Positions 54,749 through 64,000 of a stretch of 64,000 nt of DNA are shown in pieces. Location of the stretch: positions 930,001 to 994,000 of the forward strand of contig CAVZHA010000015.1 of NCBI GenBank assembly GCA_963774945.1, written 5' to 3'. The notes beneath the pieces were generated by a model that was given only the letters and a program-made list of their open reading frames with translations, was not told the DNA's origin and searched no databases. Positions within the stretch are counted from its first letter, which is position 1. Each line of letters begins with the position of its first letter. This DNA is from Trebonia sp963774945. Its GTDB lineage: Bacteria > Actinomycetota > Actinomycetes > Streptosporangiales > Streptosporangiaceae. The position numbers and the translations under genes are program-made.

Positions 54749-56647
54749 TCATCGTGTCCGCTCTTGCCCGGTCCCGGAGTCCGGTGAGCTGGCGAGAGGC
54801 GCCCGTTGCGTAGCCGGGCCTTTCGCTGGAGCCTGCGGGGGCACCGCGGCCGTCGCGGCCGTAGGCTGCACGGCAGTCGCGTCGCCAGCCGCAGTCGGCC
54901 GCGGTTCAAGGCAGACGACTGTGTCCGCGTCCTGCGGGGCCGGCCTGCCGTGGTCGGTGACCGGGACGAGCCGGCCGTCGGCTCTGATCACGAAGAGCGC
55001 GTCGGACGCGGCGGGCAGCGGACGCGTCCCTGGCCGGGTCGCGACGCGCGCCCCGGCCTGGTACCGCCGGATGACGGCGGGCCTGGTCAGCTCCGCGGCG
55101 AACAGGGTCTCAGCGCCGGTGTACGGCGCGACGACCCCGTGGCCGGGCAGCTCAGGCCGCAGCCGGTAGACGCGGCCATCGACGTTGCCCTGCAGCATCA
55201 CCGAGGCGAGCGCGTTGAAGTCGTCCTCGCTGGTGAGCAGGAGGACCATGGTGATTCCCTCGAGCAGCGCACCGCCGCCGGCCGCGGCCGCGAGGAGCTC
55301 GCCCGGTGCCAGTTCGAGCCCCGCCGCCCTGATCTGGCGGCGCTCCGTTTCCGCTCCGGCCCACATGAGCACCTCCAGTTCCGCTGACTGAAGGGCCGTG
55401 CCGAGCTCGACCACCCAGGGATCGCCGCCGACGAGGAGCGGCCGCGTCCGGGCCGGGCGGGTGACGCCCAGCCGGCGGGCGACTGGTACCGCGGTGAGGC
55501 TGTAGAGGGTCACCGTCAGCACGATCACGAGGAACGTGACCGGCAGGATCTTCTGCGCGCCGGCGACGTGCGCGGCGGCCAGGGCCGGGCCGAACGTCGA
55601 CGCGGTGGCGGCGGCGATGATCCCGCGCGGGGCCATCCACCCGATAAAGCCGCGCTCACCCCCGGTCAGGTCGGTCCGCAGGGTTGCCGCCCAGGCGACG
55701 AGCGGGCGGGCGACCAGGACGAGAACGGCGGCAAGCCCCACCGTGGGCAAGATCAGATGGCGGAGTGACGCCGGGGTGACGGTGGCCGAGATGGAGATGA
55801 ACAGCAGGCCGATGATCAGCTGGACCAGCGTCTCGAAGAACGGCCGGCGGGCGGGGATGTCAAAACCACGCAGGTTGGCCGCCGCGAGTCCCATAACGAT
55901 CGCGGCGATCAGCCCGGTATCGTCGCGCAGCACGTCGCAGGCGGCGGCCACGGCGATCACGGAGGCCAGCTGGGCGGCGGTGCCGAGTACCTCGCCGAGC
56001 CGGAGCACGCGCAGCACGCCGACGAGCAGCCCGATGCCGACGGCGCCGCCGACCGCGCCGACGGCGATGCTGGCCAGGAACTGGCCGAGCTGGGCGCCGT
56101 GACCGGGGCGGGCGCCCGCCACGATGCCGTGGAATATGACCGCCCCCAGGATGGCGCCGACGGGATCGATGAGCGAGCCCTCCCAGGCCAGGATCCGCTG
56201 GACTCGCTCGCTGGGCCGGACGAAGGCGAGCAGCGGTCCCACCACCGTGGGGCCGGAGACGACCAGAATGGCCCCGGTCATCAGCGCCGCCTGCTCCGGC
56301 ATGCCCAGCAGCGCCAGCGCCGTGCAGGTGGCCAGCGCAATCGTGACCGGGACGCCGAGGGCGATCAGCCGCCAGACCACGCGGCGCGGGTGCCCGGTCA
56401 GCTTCCGCAGGTCGAGCCCGAGGCCCGCGTCGTAGAGGATCACGGCGACCGCGAGCGACACCATCGGCTGGAAGGCCGGACCCAACACCTTGACGGGATT
56501 GACGTCGCTCGTCAGCGCGCCCGCGGCGAAGCCAACCGGCAGCAACACGATCAGCGCCGGGATCCGCAGCCGGCTCGCGAGTACCTGGGATCCGACCGCG
56601 AGCAAAACGATCAGCCCGAGGCCGACGAGGATCTCATTCGTGGTCAC
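54749..56647 (-). CDS. Cation:proton antiporter with cytosolic regulatory domain
   Basis: 632 aa. About 12 membrane helices (1-~390), with the transport-site region EGSLIDPVGAILG and APRGIIAAATAS, as in CPA-type Na+/H+ or K+/H+ exchangers. The C-terminal ~240 residues resemble TrkA-type nucleotide-binding and TrkA-C modules (PLLVGGDPWVVELGTALQ, VLLLTSEDDFNALASVMLQ), ending in an Ala/Pro tail. It overlaps the HdeD-like gene by 14 bases. Confidence 0.87.
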   Translation of the reverse strand: MTTNEILVGLGLIVLLAVGSQVLASRLRIPALIVLLPVGFAAGALTSDVNPVKVLGPAFQPMVSLAVAVILYDAGLGLDLRKLTGHPRRVVWRLIALGVPVTIALATCTALALLGMPEQAALMTGAILVVSGPTVVGPLLAFVRPSERVQRILAWEGSLIDPVGAILGAVIFHGIVAGARPGHGAQLGQFLASIAVGAVGGAVGIGLLVGVLRVLRLGEVLGTAAQLASVIAVAAACDVLRDDTGLIAAIVMGLAAANLRGFDIPARRPFFETLVQLIIGLLFISISATVTPASLRHLILPTVGLAAVLVLVARPLVAWAATLRTDLTGGERGFIGWMAPRGIIAAATASTFGPALAAAHVAGAQKILPVTFLVIVLTVTLYSLTAVPVARRLGVTRPARTRPLLVGGDPWVVELGTALQSAELEVLMWAGAETERRQIRAAGLELAPGELLAAAAGGGALLEGITMVLLLTSEDDFNALASVMLQGNVDGRVYRLRPELPGHGVVAPYTGAETLFAAELTRPAVIRRYQAGARVATRPGTRPLPAASDALFVIRADGRLVPVTDHGRPAPQDADTVVCLEPRPTAAGDATAVQPTAATAAVPPQAPAKGPATQRAPLASSPDSGTGQERTR

Positions 56648-57377
56648 GGGCGATTCCAGCAGCGCAGGCTGAGGAATGGATCACCCGGCCGGGATGATTC
56701 GCGCCCGGCTGCGCCCGCTCCGGCGTCGATCGCGTGGACAGGCACGGTGCGGGCGACGCGGCGGCTAACGCGCTCTGACCGGAGGACCACGGTGTCGACG
56801 GCCGGTAACCAGCCGACGCGAGCGCGAGTCGATGCTGCAGGATCAGCCCGGCCACGATCTCGAGCAGGCCGAGGACGAGCAGCCAGATCCCGACCAGCAC
56901 CGCCAGCACGGTGACGGACGCCAGCGGACTCGAGGTGACCACGATCCCGGCGATGAGGCTGACAGACCCGAACAACGCCCACCAGACGGCGCCCTCGCGC
57001 GGCCCGCAGAACGCGGACATCAGCCCCGCTATCCCCTGCACGATCCAGCTGAGGCCGACCAGCAGGCCGAGCAGGGCCAGGGTAAGGTGCAGGTGGCGGA
57101 TCAGCACCACGCCGAGCGCGACGAAGAGCAGGCCGACGACGCCCAGCCAGAGGCGGTGCTGCGCCTTCCGGTCAGCCGCCCGGACCAGGTGGAAGATCCC
57201 CGAGACGATCATGGCGATGCCGACCAGGACAGCCAGCACGCGCAGCGAGCCGTTCGGATGGGAGGTGACGATGACCCCGAAGACGATCGTGACCAGGCCG
57301 AGCATCAGCGTCGCCTGCCAGCTGTTGATCATCAGCAGCACCGTCGGTGGCGGCTCGTCTGCCTCGTCGTCGTTCAT
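56634..57377 (-). CDS. HdeD-family (DUF308) membrane protein
   Basis: 247 aa with about six membrane helices in three pairs, each with the DUF308 phrase type (LRVLAVLVGIAMIVSGIFHLVRA, LLGLLVGLSWIVQGIAGLM, VTVLAVLVGIWLLVLGLLEIVAG). Homologues are associated with acid stress. It is first in a two-gene unit with the antiporter, which suggests pH or ion homeostasis. The polar C-terminal ~50 residues are not conserved-looking. Confidence 0.87.
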   Translation of the reverse strand: MNDDEADEPPPTVLLMINSWQATLMLGLVTIVFGVIVTSHPNGSLRVLAVLVGIAMIVSGIFHLVRAADRKAQHRLWLGVVGLLFVALGVVLIRHLHLTLALLGLLVGLSWIVQGIAGLMSAFCGPREGAVWWALFGSVSLIAGIVVTSSPLASVTVLAVLVGIWLLVLGLLEIVAGLILQHRLALASAGYRPSTPWSSGQSALAAASPAPCLSTRSTPERAQPGANHPGRVIHSSACAAGIARDHE

Positions 57378-57458
57378 GTTCGCTCCTTCCTCTCGGCTGG
57401 GATCGATCGCGCCGCCGGCCGTGCGGCCGGCGGCGCTCGCGCAGCCAGGCGGCGGCGG

Positions 57459-58946
57459 TCAGCGCACCTCCAGCAGGTAGAACTGCCCCGGCTTGAGATC
57501 GACGTACAACCCGGGGTCGGCCAGCTGGCCGCCGTCGCGGGTGAAGTCAGCCCCGCTGACCGGGTCGAGCAGGCGCCAGCGGCGGCCCGGCAGGTCCGCC
57601 CACGGAAGCGGGATCCGGGCCTGGGCAGGCGCCTGCGACAGGTTGACCACGATCACGTGCCTGCGGACGTGCCCGGCGTCGTCGCCCGGCGTCCACGACC
57701 ACGCGATCAGGTTGCGGCAGGACTGGTTGTCGGGCCAGCCCCCGGCCTCGAGCAGCTGCCAGGCCCCCGTCCGCACGCCCTCCTTGGCGACCACCGAGAC
57801 CAGGCCGCGGTGCCAGGCGGCGAGCTCCCGGTCGGGCGGCTCGTCGGGCCGCCGGGCGAGGAAGACGGGCGGGCGGACGCGCCGCCCCTCGAACTGCCCC
57901 TCATGCCACAGGGTCGCCCCGGGCAGGGTCGCGATCGTGACCGCGGCCGCCCGCTCGAGGTCGGCGGGCAGCTTGTCGGCGATCCTCGGCTCGTCGTGGT
58001 TCTCCAGGAAGCGCACCAGCCGGGACTGGTAGCCGAGGTCGGCCTGCAGGTGCCCGCGCAGGTCGGGCGGGTTTACCTCGAGGATGCGGTCGTAGAGCCG
58101 CTTGTCGTAGCAGAACGCGAAGCCCTGCTGCTGCAGCGTCCACTCCATGTCCCAGTAGGCCTCGGCGATCAGCACCGTGTCCGGGTGCCTGGCTCGTAGT
58201 TCGGCGATGATGAACGGCCAGAACTCCTCGTCCGGCCGCTGGCCGGCCCGCTCGCCCCAGGTCTTGCCGAAGATGTCGTTGGTCATCAGCATCGCCATGT
58301 CGCAGCGGATGCCGTCGCACTGGTCGGCGATGTCCGACAGCGTCTGGGCGGTCGCCGCCCGGGCCGGGCCGGCGTACGCGTTCAGCTGCACGACGTCCGG
58401 CCAGGGCGGGAAGTACGGGTCGCGGCCGTGCGCGAGCACGTGCACGCCGACCGGCAGCCAGCCGGCCGGGTCGGTCTTGACGTCGTCGTCATCCCCCTGG
58501 ATGAAGTACTCCGGGTGCTCGGTGACCCAGGGGTGGTCGGGCGCGACGTGGTTGGGCACGTAGTCCAGGATCAGCCGGACGCCGCGGTCGGCCAGCGCCG
58601 CCCGCGCCGCCGCCAGCCCGGACGGGCCGCCGAAGCGCTCGTCGGCCACGTAGCGGCGCACGCAGTAGGGCGAGCCGATGATGTCGGAGTCCTGCAGGTC
58701 GGGCAGCGCGTCGCGGAACGACTCCATCAGCCCGGCGTTGCCCAGCGCCAACTCGAGCCCGGCCGGGCTGCGCTCCCAGACGCCCATCAGCCAGACCGCG
58801 TCGACGCCGGACGGCGTGACCGCGTCCCAGGCGGCGTCGGTCACCGTGCCCAGGGTCACCGGCGTCCCGGCCGACCGGGACAGCTCGGTCAGCCAGACGG
58901 CGGTGTTCACCTCGTAGATGACTGGCTTATCGGGCCACCCGGTCAT
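57459..58946 (-). CDS. Alpha-amylase-family glycoside hydrolase (GH13)
   Basis: 495 aa. GH13 regions: I LDYVPNHVAPDHPW, II DGIRCDMAML (Asp nucleophile), III VLIAEAYWDMEW (Glu acid/base), IV RFLENHDEPR. The C-terminal beta domain ends YLLEVR. Without a signal peptide it is cytosolic and probably acts on alpha-glucans or trehalose-like sugars. It overlaps the GH63 gene (ATGA), forming an operon. Confidence 0.92.
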   Translation of the reverse strand: MTGWPDKPVIYEVNTAVWLTELSRSAGTPVTLGTVTDAAWDAVTPSGVDAVWLMGVWERSPAGLELALGNAGLMESFRDALPDLQDSDIIGSPYCVRRYVADERFGGPSGLAAARAALADRGVRLILDYVPNHVAPDHPWVTEHPEYFIQGDDDDVKTDPAGWLPVGVHVLAHGRDPYFPPWPDVVQLNAYAGPARAATAQTLSDIADQCDGIRCDMAMLMTNDIFGKTWGERAGQRPDEEFWPFIIAELRARHPDTVLIAEAYWDMEWTLQQQGFAFCYDKRLYDRILEVNPPDLRGHLQADLGYQSRLVRFLENHDEPRIADKLPADLERAAAVTIATLPGATLWHEGQFEGRRVRPPVFLARRPDEPPDRELAAWHRGLVSVVAKEGVRTGAWQLLEAGGWPDNQSCRNLIAWSWTPGDDAGHVRRHVIVVNLSQAPAQARIPLPWADLPGRRWRLLDPVSGADFTRDGGQLADPGLYVDLKPGQFYLLEVR

Positions 58947-61669
58947 CCCGCCGCCGCCTCCTGCCGCTGCGCGACCGCGCTCTCCTCGCGCGGCGCGGGT
59001 ATCCACCCGCTCTGTTCCAGCGACCGGTGGCCCCGGAAGAGCAGCGGCAGCACCCCCACCGTTCCCGACCAGCCGGTCTGGTGGCTGGCGCCGATCCCGG
59101 CGCCGTTGTCGCCGTGGTAGTACTCGTAGAACAGCACCAGATCACGCCAGTGCGGGTCGGTCTGCAGCATCTCCACGCCGCCGTGGACCGGCCGGCGCCC
59201 GTCTGCGTCCCGGCGGAAGGCGCCGATCAGGCGCTCGCTGATGTCGTTGGCAACCTGGTACAGGTTCTTGTGCTGACCCGAGCCGGTCGGGCATTCGACC
59301 GTGAACGCGTCGCCGTAGTACTCGTACAGGTTCAGCAGGCCGCGGATGAGCATGATGTTGATCGGCACCCACACCGGCCCGCGCCAGTTCGAGTTGCCGC
59401 CGAACATGCCGGTGTCGGACTCGGCCGGGAGATAGTTGACGCGTGTAGTCCTGCCCCTCCAGGTCGCAGGGTGTACGGGTGCTCGGCGTGCCATCTGGAT
59501 ACGGCCCGGATGCCGTGCGGCCCGAGGAATTCCCCCTCGTCGAGCATCTTGGCCAGGATCCGGCGCAGCCGGTCCTCGTCGAACATGGCCAAGATAACCG
59601 GGCCGCTGGTCCGGTCCGCCTGCCGACCCCGTTCAGGCAGCGCGGCGGACAGTGCCGGGTGCTGCCCCAGGAAGGCGATGACGTCCGCCACCAGCCCAGG
59701 GAAATCTGACCGGACGCTGTCGCTGATCACGGTGGCGGCGACGAGCGGCATCAGCCCGACGACGGAGCGCACCTTCATCGGGATCGAGCTGCCGTCGGGA
59801 CGCCTGAGCACGTCGTAGAAGAAGCCGTCGTCCTCGTCCCACAGGCCCACGTCGTCGGGGCCGACATGGTTGGTCGCGGCGGCGATCCAGGCCCAGTTCT
59901 CTAGCAGCGCCTCCGCCTGGTCCATGTAGACCGGGTTCTCGCGACTGAGCTCGGTCGCCATCTGGACCATGTTCTGGCAGTACAGCGCCATCCACGCGGT
60001 CCCGTCGGCCTGGTCGATGCGGCCGCCGCCCGGCAGCGGCGCGCTGCGGTCGAAGACGCCGATGTTGTCAAGGCCGAGGAACCCGCCCTGGAAGATGTTG
60101 CGGTCGTCGGCGTCCTTGCGGTTCAGCCACCAGCCGAAGTTCCGCATCAGCTTCTGGAACGCGTCCTCGAGGAAGACGCGGTCGCCCCGGCCGGTTCTGG
60201 CCTTCTCCATCGAATAGACGAACCAGATCGCCCAGGCGTGCACCGGCGGGTTGACGTCGCTGAAGTTCCACTCGTAGGCCGGCAGCTGCCCGTTCGGGTG
60301 CAGGTAGCGATGGTCGAGCAGCAGCTGGAGCTGCCGCTTGGCGAACGGCATGTCGACGGCCGAGAGGGCAATCGCGTGGAAGGCGAGATCCCACGCCGCG
60401 AACCACGGGTACTCCCACTTGTCTGGCATCGAGATGATGTCCTCGGAGATCAGGTGCTGCCAGTCGTGATTGCGCAGCCCCTCGGCGGGCGCGATCGGGT
60501 CGGAGCCGTGCTCGACCAGCCATTGCTCCATGTCGAGCCCGTAGTACTGCTTCGACCAGAGCATGCCGGCCAGCGCCTGACGGCTGACCAGGCGCTCGTC
60601 GTCGCTGAGCTCCCCGGCCAGCACGCCCGCGTAGAACTCGTCCGCCTCGCCCCGGCGGGCGCCCATCACCTCGTCGAAGTCGTCGAAGGGGCGCTCGGAC
60701 CGCGCGTCGGTCAGCCGCATCCGGATCGTCGCGCTGCCCTCGGCCGGAACCGTCAGGACGTAGTGCATGGCCGCCTTGGTCCCGCTGCCGTCCGGATTGA
60801 CCTTGTCCTGCTCGCCGTGCACGACGGCCCGTTCGATGCCGTCCTTGACGTAGGGCGAGTCGTTGGGCGAGCCGAAGACCCGCTCGTTGTTGGTCTCGTT
60901 CCCGGTCACAAGGACCGGCACCGGCTGGTCGGCGTAGAACCAGCGGACGCCGAGGTCGCTCTGCTGGGCGACGACGGCGCTCATCCCCTGAACGTCGGTG
61001 TCGACGTGCAGCGACGGCTCCTCGTCGCCGCCGGCCCAGGACCACGTGTGCCGGAACCAGAGCGTGGGCAGCACGTGCAGCCGGGCCTCCTCGGGGCCCC
61101 GGTTGTGCACGGTGACCTGCATGAGAAGGTCTTCCGGTGAGTCCTTCGCGTATTCGACGAAGACGTCGAAATAGCGGTTGTCGTTGAAGATCCCGGTGTT
61201 GATGCAGCTCATATTCGGGCTCGGTCTTGCTGCGCGCTCCGTTGGTGGCGACCAGGTCGTCGTAGGGGAACTCGCGCTGCGGGTACTTGTAGAGCATCTT
61301 CAGGTACGACGACGTCGGCGTCGCGTCCAGGTAGTAGTAGCACTCCTTGACGTCCTCGCCGTGGTTGCCCTGGGAGTTGGTCAGGCCGAACAGGCGCTCC
61401 TTGAGGGTGGGGTCGGCCTCGTTCCACAGGGCCACCGACAGGCACAGCCGCTGCTTGTCATCGCAGACGCCCGCCAGCCCGTCCTCGCCCCACCGGTAGG
61501 CCCGGTAGCCCGCCTGGTCGTAGGGGAACGCCGCCCAGGTGTTGCCCGGGTCCTGGCCGGGGTCCTCCCGGACCGTCCCCCACTGACGCTCGCTGAGGTA
61601 GGGCCCCCACCGACGCCACCGAACTCCGCTTTCCGCCTGCTGAAGACGACCCTGCTCCTCGTTGGTCAT
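58943..61669 (-). CDS. GH63-family glucosidase (frameshifted)
   Basis: About 907 aa from ATG 61669 (TNEEQGRLQQAESGVRWRRWGPYLSERQWGTVREDP). The (alpha/alpha)6 barrel shows EYPWFAAWDLAFHAIAL, FQGGFLGLDNIGVFDRS, DEDDGFFYDVL and NSNWRGPVWVPINIMLI, typical of GH63 mannosyl-oligosaccharide-glucosidase relatives in bacteria. Three extra bases (~61211 CTG-C-ATC and two near 59455) split it. It is paired with a GH13 enzyme, so it probably helps process alpha-glucosides or glucosylglycerate-type solutes (inference). Confidence 0.88.
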
Positions 61670-61860
61670 GCCCGCCCGCCCCGTTCGCTGTTTTGTTAGC
61701 CCGCCGACCCGCGCCGGAACATCGCCGGCGTGACGGCTACAGCATCACCGCGGGCGGCGAAGGCATGCATCACCCAGGCGGGGTGACGAGCGCGGTTATC
61801 GGCCGGCCCAGATGAACAGTTGGTGAGGGGCAGCCGACGCGCGGGTTCGATGGCCTCGAC

Positions 61861-61975
61861 TAGCCGGGGGGCGTTAGCCGAGCGGGGGGCGTTAGCCGAG
61901 CGGGGGGCGTTAGCCGAGCGGGGGGCGTTAGCCGAGCGGGGAGCATTGGCGGAGCCGGGGGCGTTAGCGGAGCCG
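61861..61975. repeat. 18-bp tandem repeat with a stop in each unit
   Basis: About four copies of GGGGGCGTTAGCCGAGCG and two diverged ones. On the minus strand each unit carries TAA in the TetR frame; the TetR stop (61964) is the first met. The rest of 61670-61963 has no recognised gene. Confidence 0.92.
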
Positions 61976-62863
61976 GGGGGCGAGGCCGAGCAGGAGCTCG
62001 TCGACGACGCGGGTGGCGAAGCAGGGCTCGGCCGGCAGCGCGTCGTGCTTGCCGCGGATCATGACCGCGCCGGTCAGCGCCAGCATCGCGATCTCGACGT
62101 CGGCGTCCGGGCGGAGCTGGCCGGCCGCGATGCCGCGGCGCAGGACCGACCGCATCAGCTCGCGGCGGGGCTCGACCACACGCTCCTTGTACAGCGCCAC
62201 CAGCCGGGGGTAGCGCTCGCCCTCGGCGTGCAGCAGCGCGTACTGCTGGGCGAACCGGGGGTCCTCGGCGTCCTCGGCCATCACCTCGAGCATCGCGATC
62301 AGGTCGTCGCGGACCGACTCGCCCCGCGGCTGCGGCAGCGGCCGCTTGAGGGCCGCGAACGCGGCGATCAGCAGGTCCTCCTTGCCGGGCCAGCGGCGGT
62401 ACAGCGTGGCCTTGCCGACGCCCGCCCGGGCGGCGACGTCCTCGCAGCTCACGCCGTCGATGCCGCGGTCCGCGACCGCCTCGATGGCGGCGTCGAGTAT
62501 CGCCTGCTCGGCCTGCTCGCTGCGCGGCCGCCCGGGACGCCGGGCGGCGGCGCAGCCGGCGGGCGGCTCGGCGTTCGGGGCTATCCGGGCGTTGGCGGGC
62601 AGCCCGGGGCCAGGGCTGCGATCGTCGGCGGAGCCGGGATTGGCGGCGACGGTCCCGTTCCGGGTACCGGTCCCGTCCTGGGTGCCTGCCCTGTTCTCGG
62701 GGCCGGTCCCGTTCCGGGTGCCGGTCCCGTCCTGGGTGCCTGCCCTGTTCTCGGGGCCGGTCCCGTTCTCGGGGCCGGTCCGGTGCCTGGTGCTGGTTAC
62801 GCCGGGCATCCCGGCGGCATCAGTGCGCGTGCCCGCGGATGGGAGAGCGCCTCTGGTTCGCAT
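61964..62863 (-). CDS. TetR-family regulator with a repeat-built N-terminal extension
   Basis: 299 aa. The TetR DNA-binding domain starts only at ~108 (AILDAAIEAVADRGIDGVSCEDVAARAGVGKATLYRRW), and the ligand domain resembles the TetR_C_16 type (RFAQQYALLHAEGERYPRLVALYKERVVEPRRELM). The first ~100 residues contain an 18-residue unit GTGPENRAGTQDGTGTRN twice plus fragments, from a 54-bp DNA repeat; a shorter true protein with an undetected start cannot be excluded. It precedes the MFS exporter on the same strand... in divergent order, the usual regulator-exporter pairing. Confidence 0.85.
   Translation of the reverse strand: MRTRGALPSAGTRTDAAGMPGVTSTRHRTGPENGTGPENRAGTQDGTGTRNGTGPENRAGTQDGTGTRNGTVAANPGSADDRSPGPGLPANARIAPNAEPPAGCAAARRPGRPRSEQAEQAILDAAIEAVADRGIDGVSCEDVAARAGVGKATLYRRWPGKEDLLIAAFAALKRPLPQPRGESVRDDLIAMLEVMAEDAEDPRFAQQYALLHAEGERYPRLVALYKERVVEPRRELMRSVLRRGIAAGQLRPDADVEIAMLALTGAVMIRGKHDALPAEPCFATRVVDELLLGLAPRLR
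62650..62790. repeat. 54-bp tandem repeat in the TetR N-terminus
   Basis: Two full copies and a part of a 54-bp unit (GTTCCGGGTGCCGGTCCCGT...CTGTTCTCGGGGCCGGTCCC). Period is a multiple of three, giving an 18-residue Gly/Thr/Asn repeat. Confidence 0.92.
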
Positions 62864-62945
62864 GGCCGGGATTCACCTCTTCTCGGTTGCTTGGATTCTT
62901 GGATTCGGTTTTGGCCGGGCGGCTGGTCGCTGCCCGGCGGTCAGG

Positions 62946-64000
62946 TTAGCCGTCGAGGGATTCGCTGGCGGCGCCGGGCGAAGCAACGGTCCGTTCGAGA
63001 TAAATGGGTGTTGAATTTTGCTCGGGGCTCGGCTGCGGGCGGGCGATCAGCGCGAGGTCGCGCTCGGCCGCCGCGATCTCGGCCGCGACGATCTGCTCGA
63101 TCTCCTCGATGGTAGGCCGCGGCTTGCCCGGCATCCAGCGGGAGACCGCGATCGCGCCGATGATCGCCAGGCCGGCCGCGATGGCGGTGGTGACCCGCAT
63201 GGCGTCCACGAACGAGGCGTCGGCCGGGGCGAGCAGGAACCGGCCGGCCGGGCCGAGGTGCGCGCCAGCGCCTGGGTGGCGGTGATCGAGGTGCCGGCCG
63301 CGTTCCTGGCCGACTCGGGCAGCCGGGTCAGGGTCGGGCTGAGCGAGCTGCGGTAGGCCTGGGCGAGGATCGAGCCGAGCACGGCCACGCTGAGCGCGAC
63401 CGCGACCTGGCGGGCGGTGTTGGACAGGGCGGACCCGGCCCCGGCCCGCTCGCGCGGCAGGGCCTGCATCACGCTGGCGGTCGCGGCCGGGATGGCCACG
63501 CCGAGCCCGGCCCCCTGCACGAAGAAGAGCAGCGCGACGATCCAGATCGGCGAGCTGGCGCCGATGAACGCGCAACCGCCGATCGCGATCGCGTTCAGCA
63601 GCATGCCCGCGACGCCGACCGCCCTGACCCCGTACCGGTCGACCAGCCGGGCGCTGCGCGGCGCGATCAGGAACTGGGCGAGCGCGAACGGCACCGCCAG
63701 GGCGCCGGCCTCGAGCGGGCTGTAGCCGCGCACGTTCTGCAGGTAGAAGCTGGTGAAGAAGTAGACGCCGCCCATGCCGAAGAAGAGCAGCGCGATCGAT
63801 CCGACGCTGGCCGAGAGCGTCCGGTTCTTGAACAGGCGGACGTCGAGGCTGGGGTGCTCGACGCGGGCTTCCCACCAGACGAACGCCGCGAGCACGGCCA
63901 GCCCGCCGAGCAGCGGCGCGAGCACGCCCGCGCTGATCCAGGACGCGCCGTCGCCGCCCTGGACGACCCCGTAGATCAGCAGCACCAGGCCGAGCACGGA
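62946..64000 (-). CDS. MFS multidrug exporter, DHA2 (EmrB/QacA) type, N-terminus outside window
   Basis: The C-terminal ~350 residues are present: LFKNRTLSASVGSIALLFFGMGGVYFF, GYSPLEAGALAVPFALAQFLIAPRSARLVDRYGVR, then MQALPRERAGAGSALSNTARQVAVALSVAVLGSI, typical of 14-helix drug/H+ antiporters. One extra base near 63263 (GCG-C-GCG) separates the last ~90 residues. The tail includes EQNSTPIYLERTV, encoded by repeat copy D. The TetR gene downstream on the same strand probably controls it. Confidence 0.88.
   Translation of the reverse strand, partial: RARPGAADLRGRPGRRRRVLDQRGRARAAARRAGRARGVRLVGSPRRAPQPRRPPVQEPDALGQRRIDRAALLRHGRRLLLHQLLPAERARLQPARGRRPGGAVRARPVPDRAAQRPAGRPVRGQGGRRRGHAAERDRDRRLRVHRRQLADLDRRAALLRAGGRARRGHPGRDRQRDAGPAARAGRGRVRPVQHRPPGRGRAQRGRARLDPRPGLPQLAQPDPDPAARVGQERGRHLDHRHPGAGAHLGPAGRFLLAPADASFVDAMRVTTAIAAGLAIIGAIAVSRWMPGKPRPTIEEIEQIVAAEIAAAERDLALIARPQPSPEQNSTPIYLERTVASPGAASESLDG
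62988..63021 (+). repeat. GGACCGTTCGAGAT element, copy D, inside the MFS gene end
   Basis: GGTCCGTTCGAGATAAATGG then GTGTTGAATTTTGC, one change in the core. Read on the minus strand in the MFS frame it gives QNSTPIYLERTV, 20 or so residues before the stop. Confidence 0.85.

Noticed and set aside
61670..61860. Forward ORF starting at 61820
   Set aside because: It is the complement of the TetR gene and its repeats, with no ribosome-binding site or family match.

Overview
The window is very GC-rich DNA from an actinomycete. Codons are strongly biased to G/C in third position, GTG starts and ATGA/GTGA overlaps are common, and the gene content fits Streptosporangiales/Streptomyces-like bacteria: a PepA-Lpd-E2-LipB-LipA-GlnA-GlnE-GlnA2-NadE backbone, a four-gene conservon, a SpoIIE phosphatase and a DPPR-synthase-like UbiA protein. 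I saw no rRNA, tRNA, CRISPR array, insertion sequence or prophage.

Layout. 1-8.8 kb: a phosphodiester glycosidase fragment, a UbiA prenyltransferase, an OmpR/histidine-kinase pair, a flavin electron-transfer operon (ferric-reductase-like membrane protein, FMN-binding protein, ApbE flavin transferase) and a membrane glycosyltransferase. 8.9-21.4 kb: leucyl aminopeptidase, dihydrolipoyl dehydrogenase and the 2-oxoacid dehydrogenase E2, then an epimerase-like protein, an intradiol dioxygenase, LipB and LipA (which supply lipoate to E2), a DUF4191 protein, an RDD protein and glutamine synthetase GlnA. 21.7-28.2 kb: accessory genes (deaminase, HicB-like protein, two acetyltransferases, AraC regulator, cyclase-repeat protein, secreted propeller-like protein, hydrolase). 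28.5-38.5 kb: GlnE, an S9 peptidase, a Fic protein, a WD40-like protein and a second glutamine-synthetase-family protein. 38.7-45.9 kb: PhyH dioxygenase, SpoIIE phosphatase and a conservon (sensor kinase, roadblock, DUF742, GTPase). 46-64 kb: aquaporin, phosphoesterase remnant, Sap-like protein, DUF2252, AhpD-like protein, NAD synthetase, SDR, amphi-Trp protein, antiporter, HdeD, GH13 and GH63 enzymes, TetR and an MFS exporter.

Two features cut across the window. First, about 45 single-base frameshifts break conserved genes, including essential ones. Nearly all can be repaired by deleting one base that looks like a second, synonymous third base of the preceding codon, as if both alleles of strain-variable wobble sites had been written into the consensus. 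I therefore treat broken genes as intact genes with consensus errors and give their rebuilt limits. Second, the gaps between genes, and some gene ends, hold unusual non-coding structure: six exact copies of CTTGCTGTTATC on one strand, most followed by a long inverted repeat of unrelated sequence; four copies of a ~35-40 bp element (GGACCGTTCGAGAT...), two of them read in frame inside GlnE and the MFS exporter; and several short tandem arrays. These repeat families are the best candidates for something undescribed.
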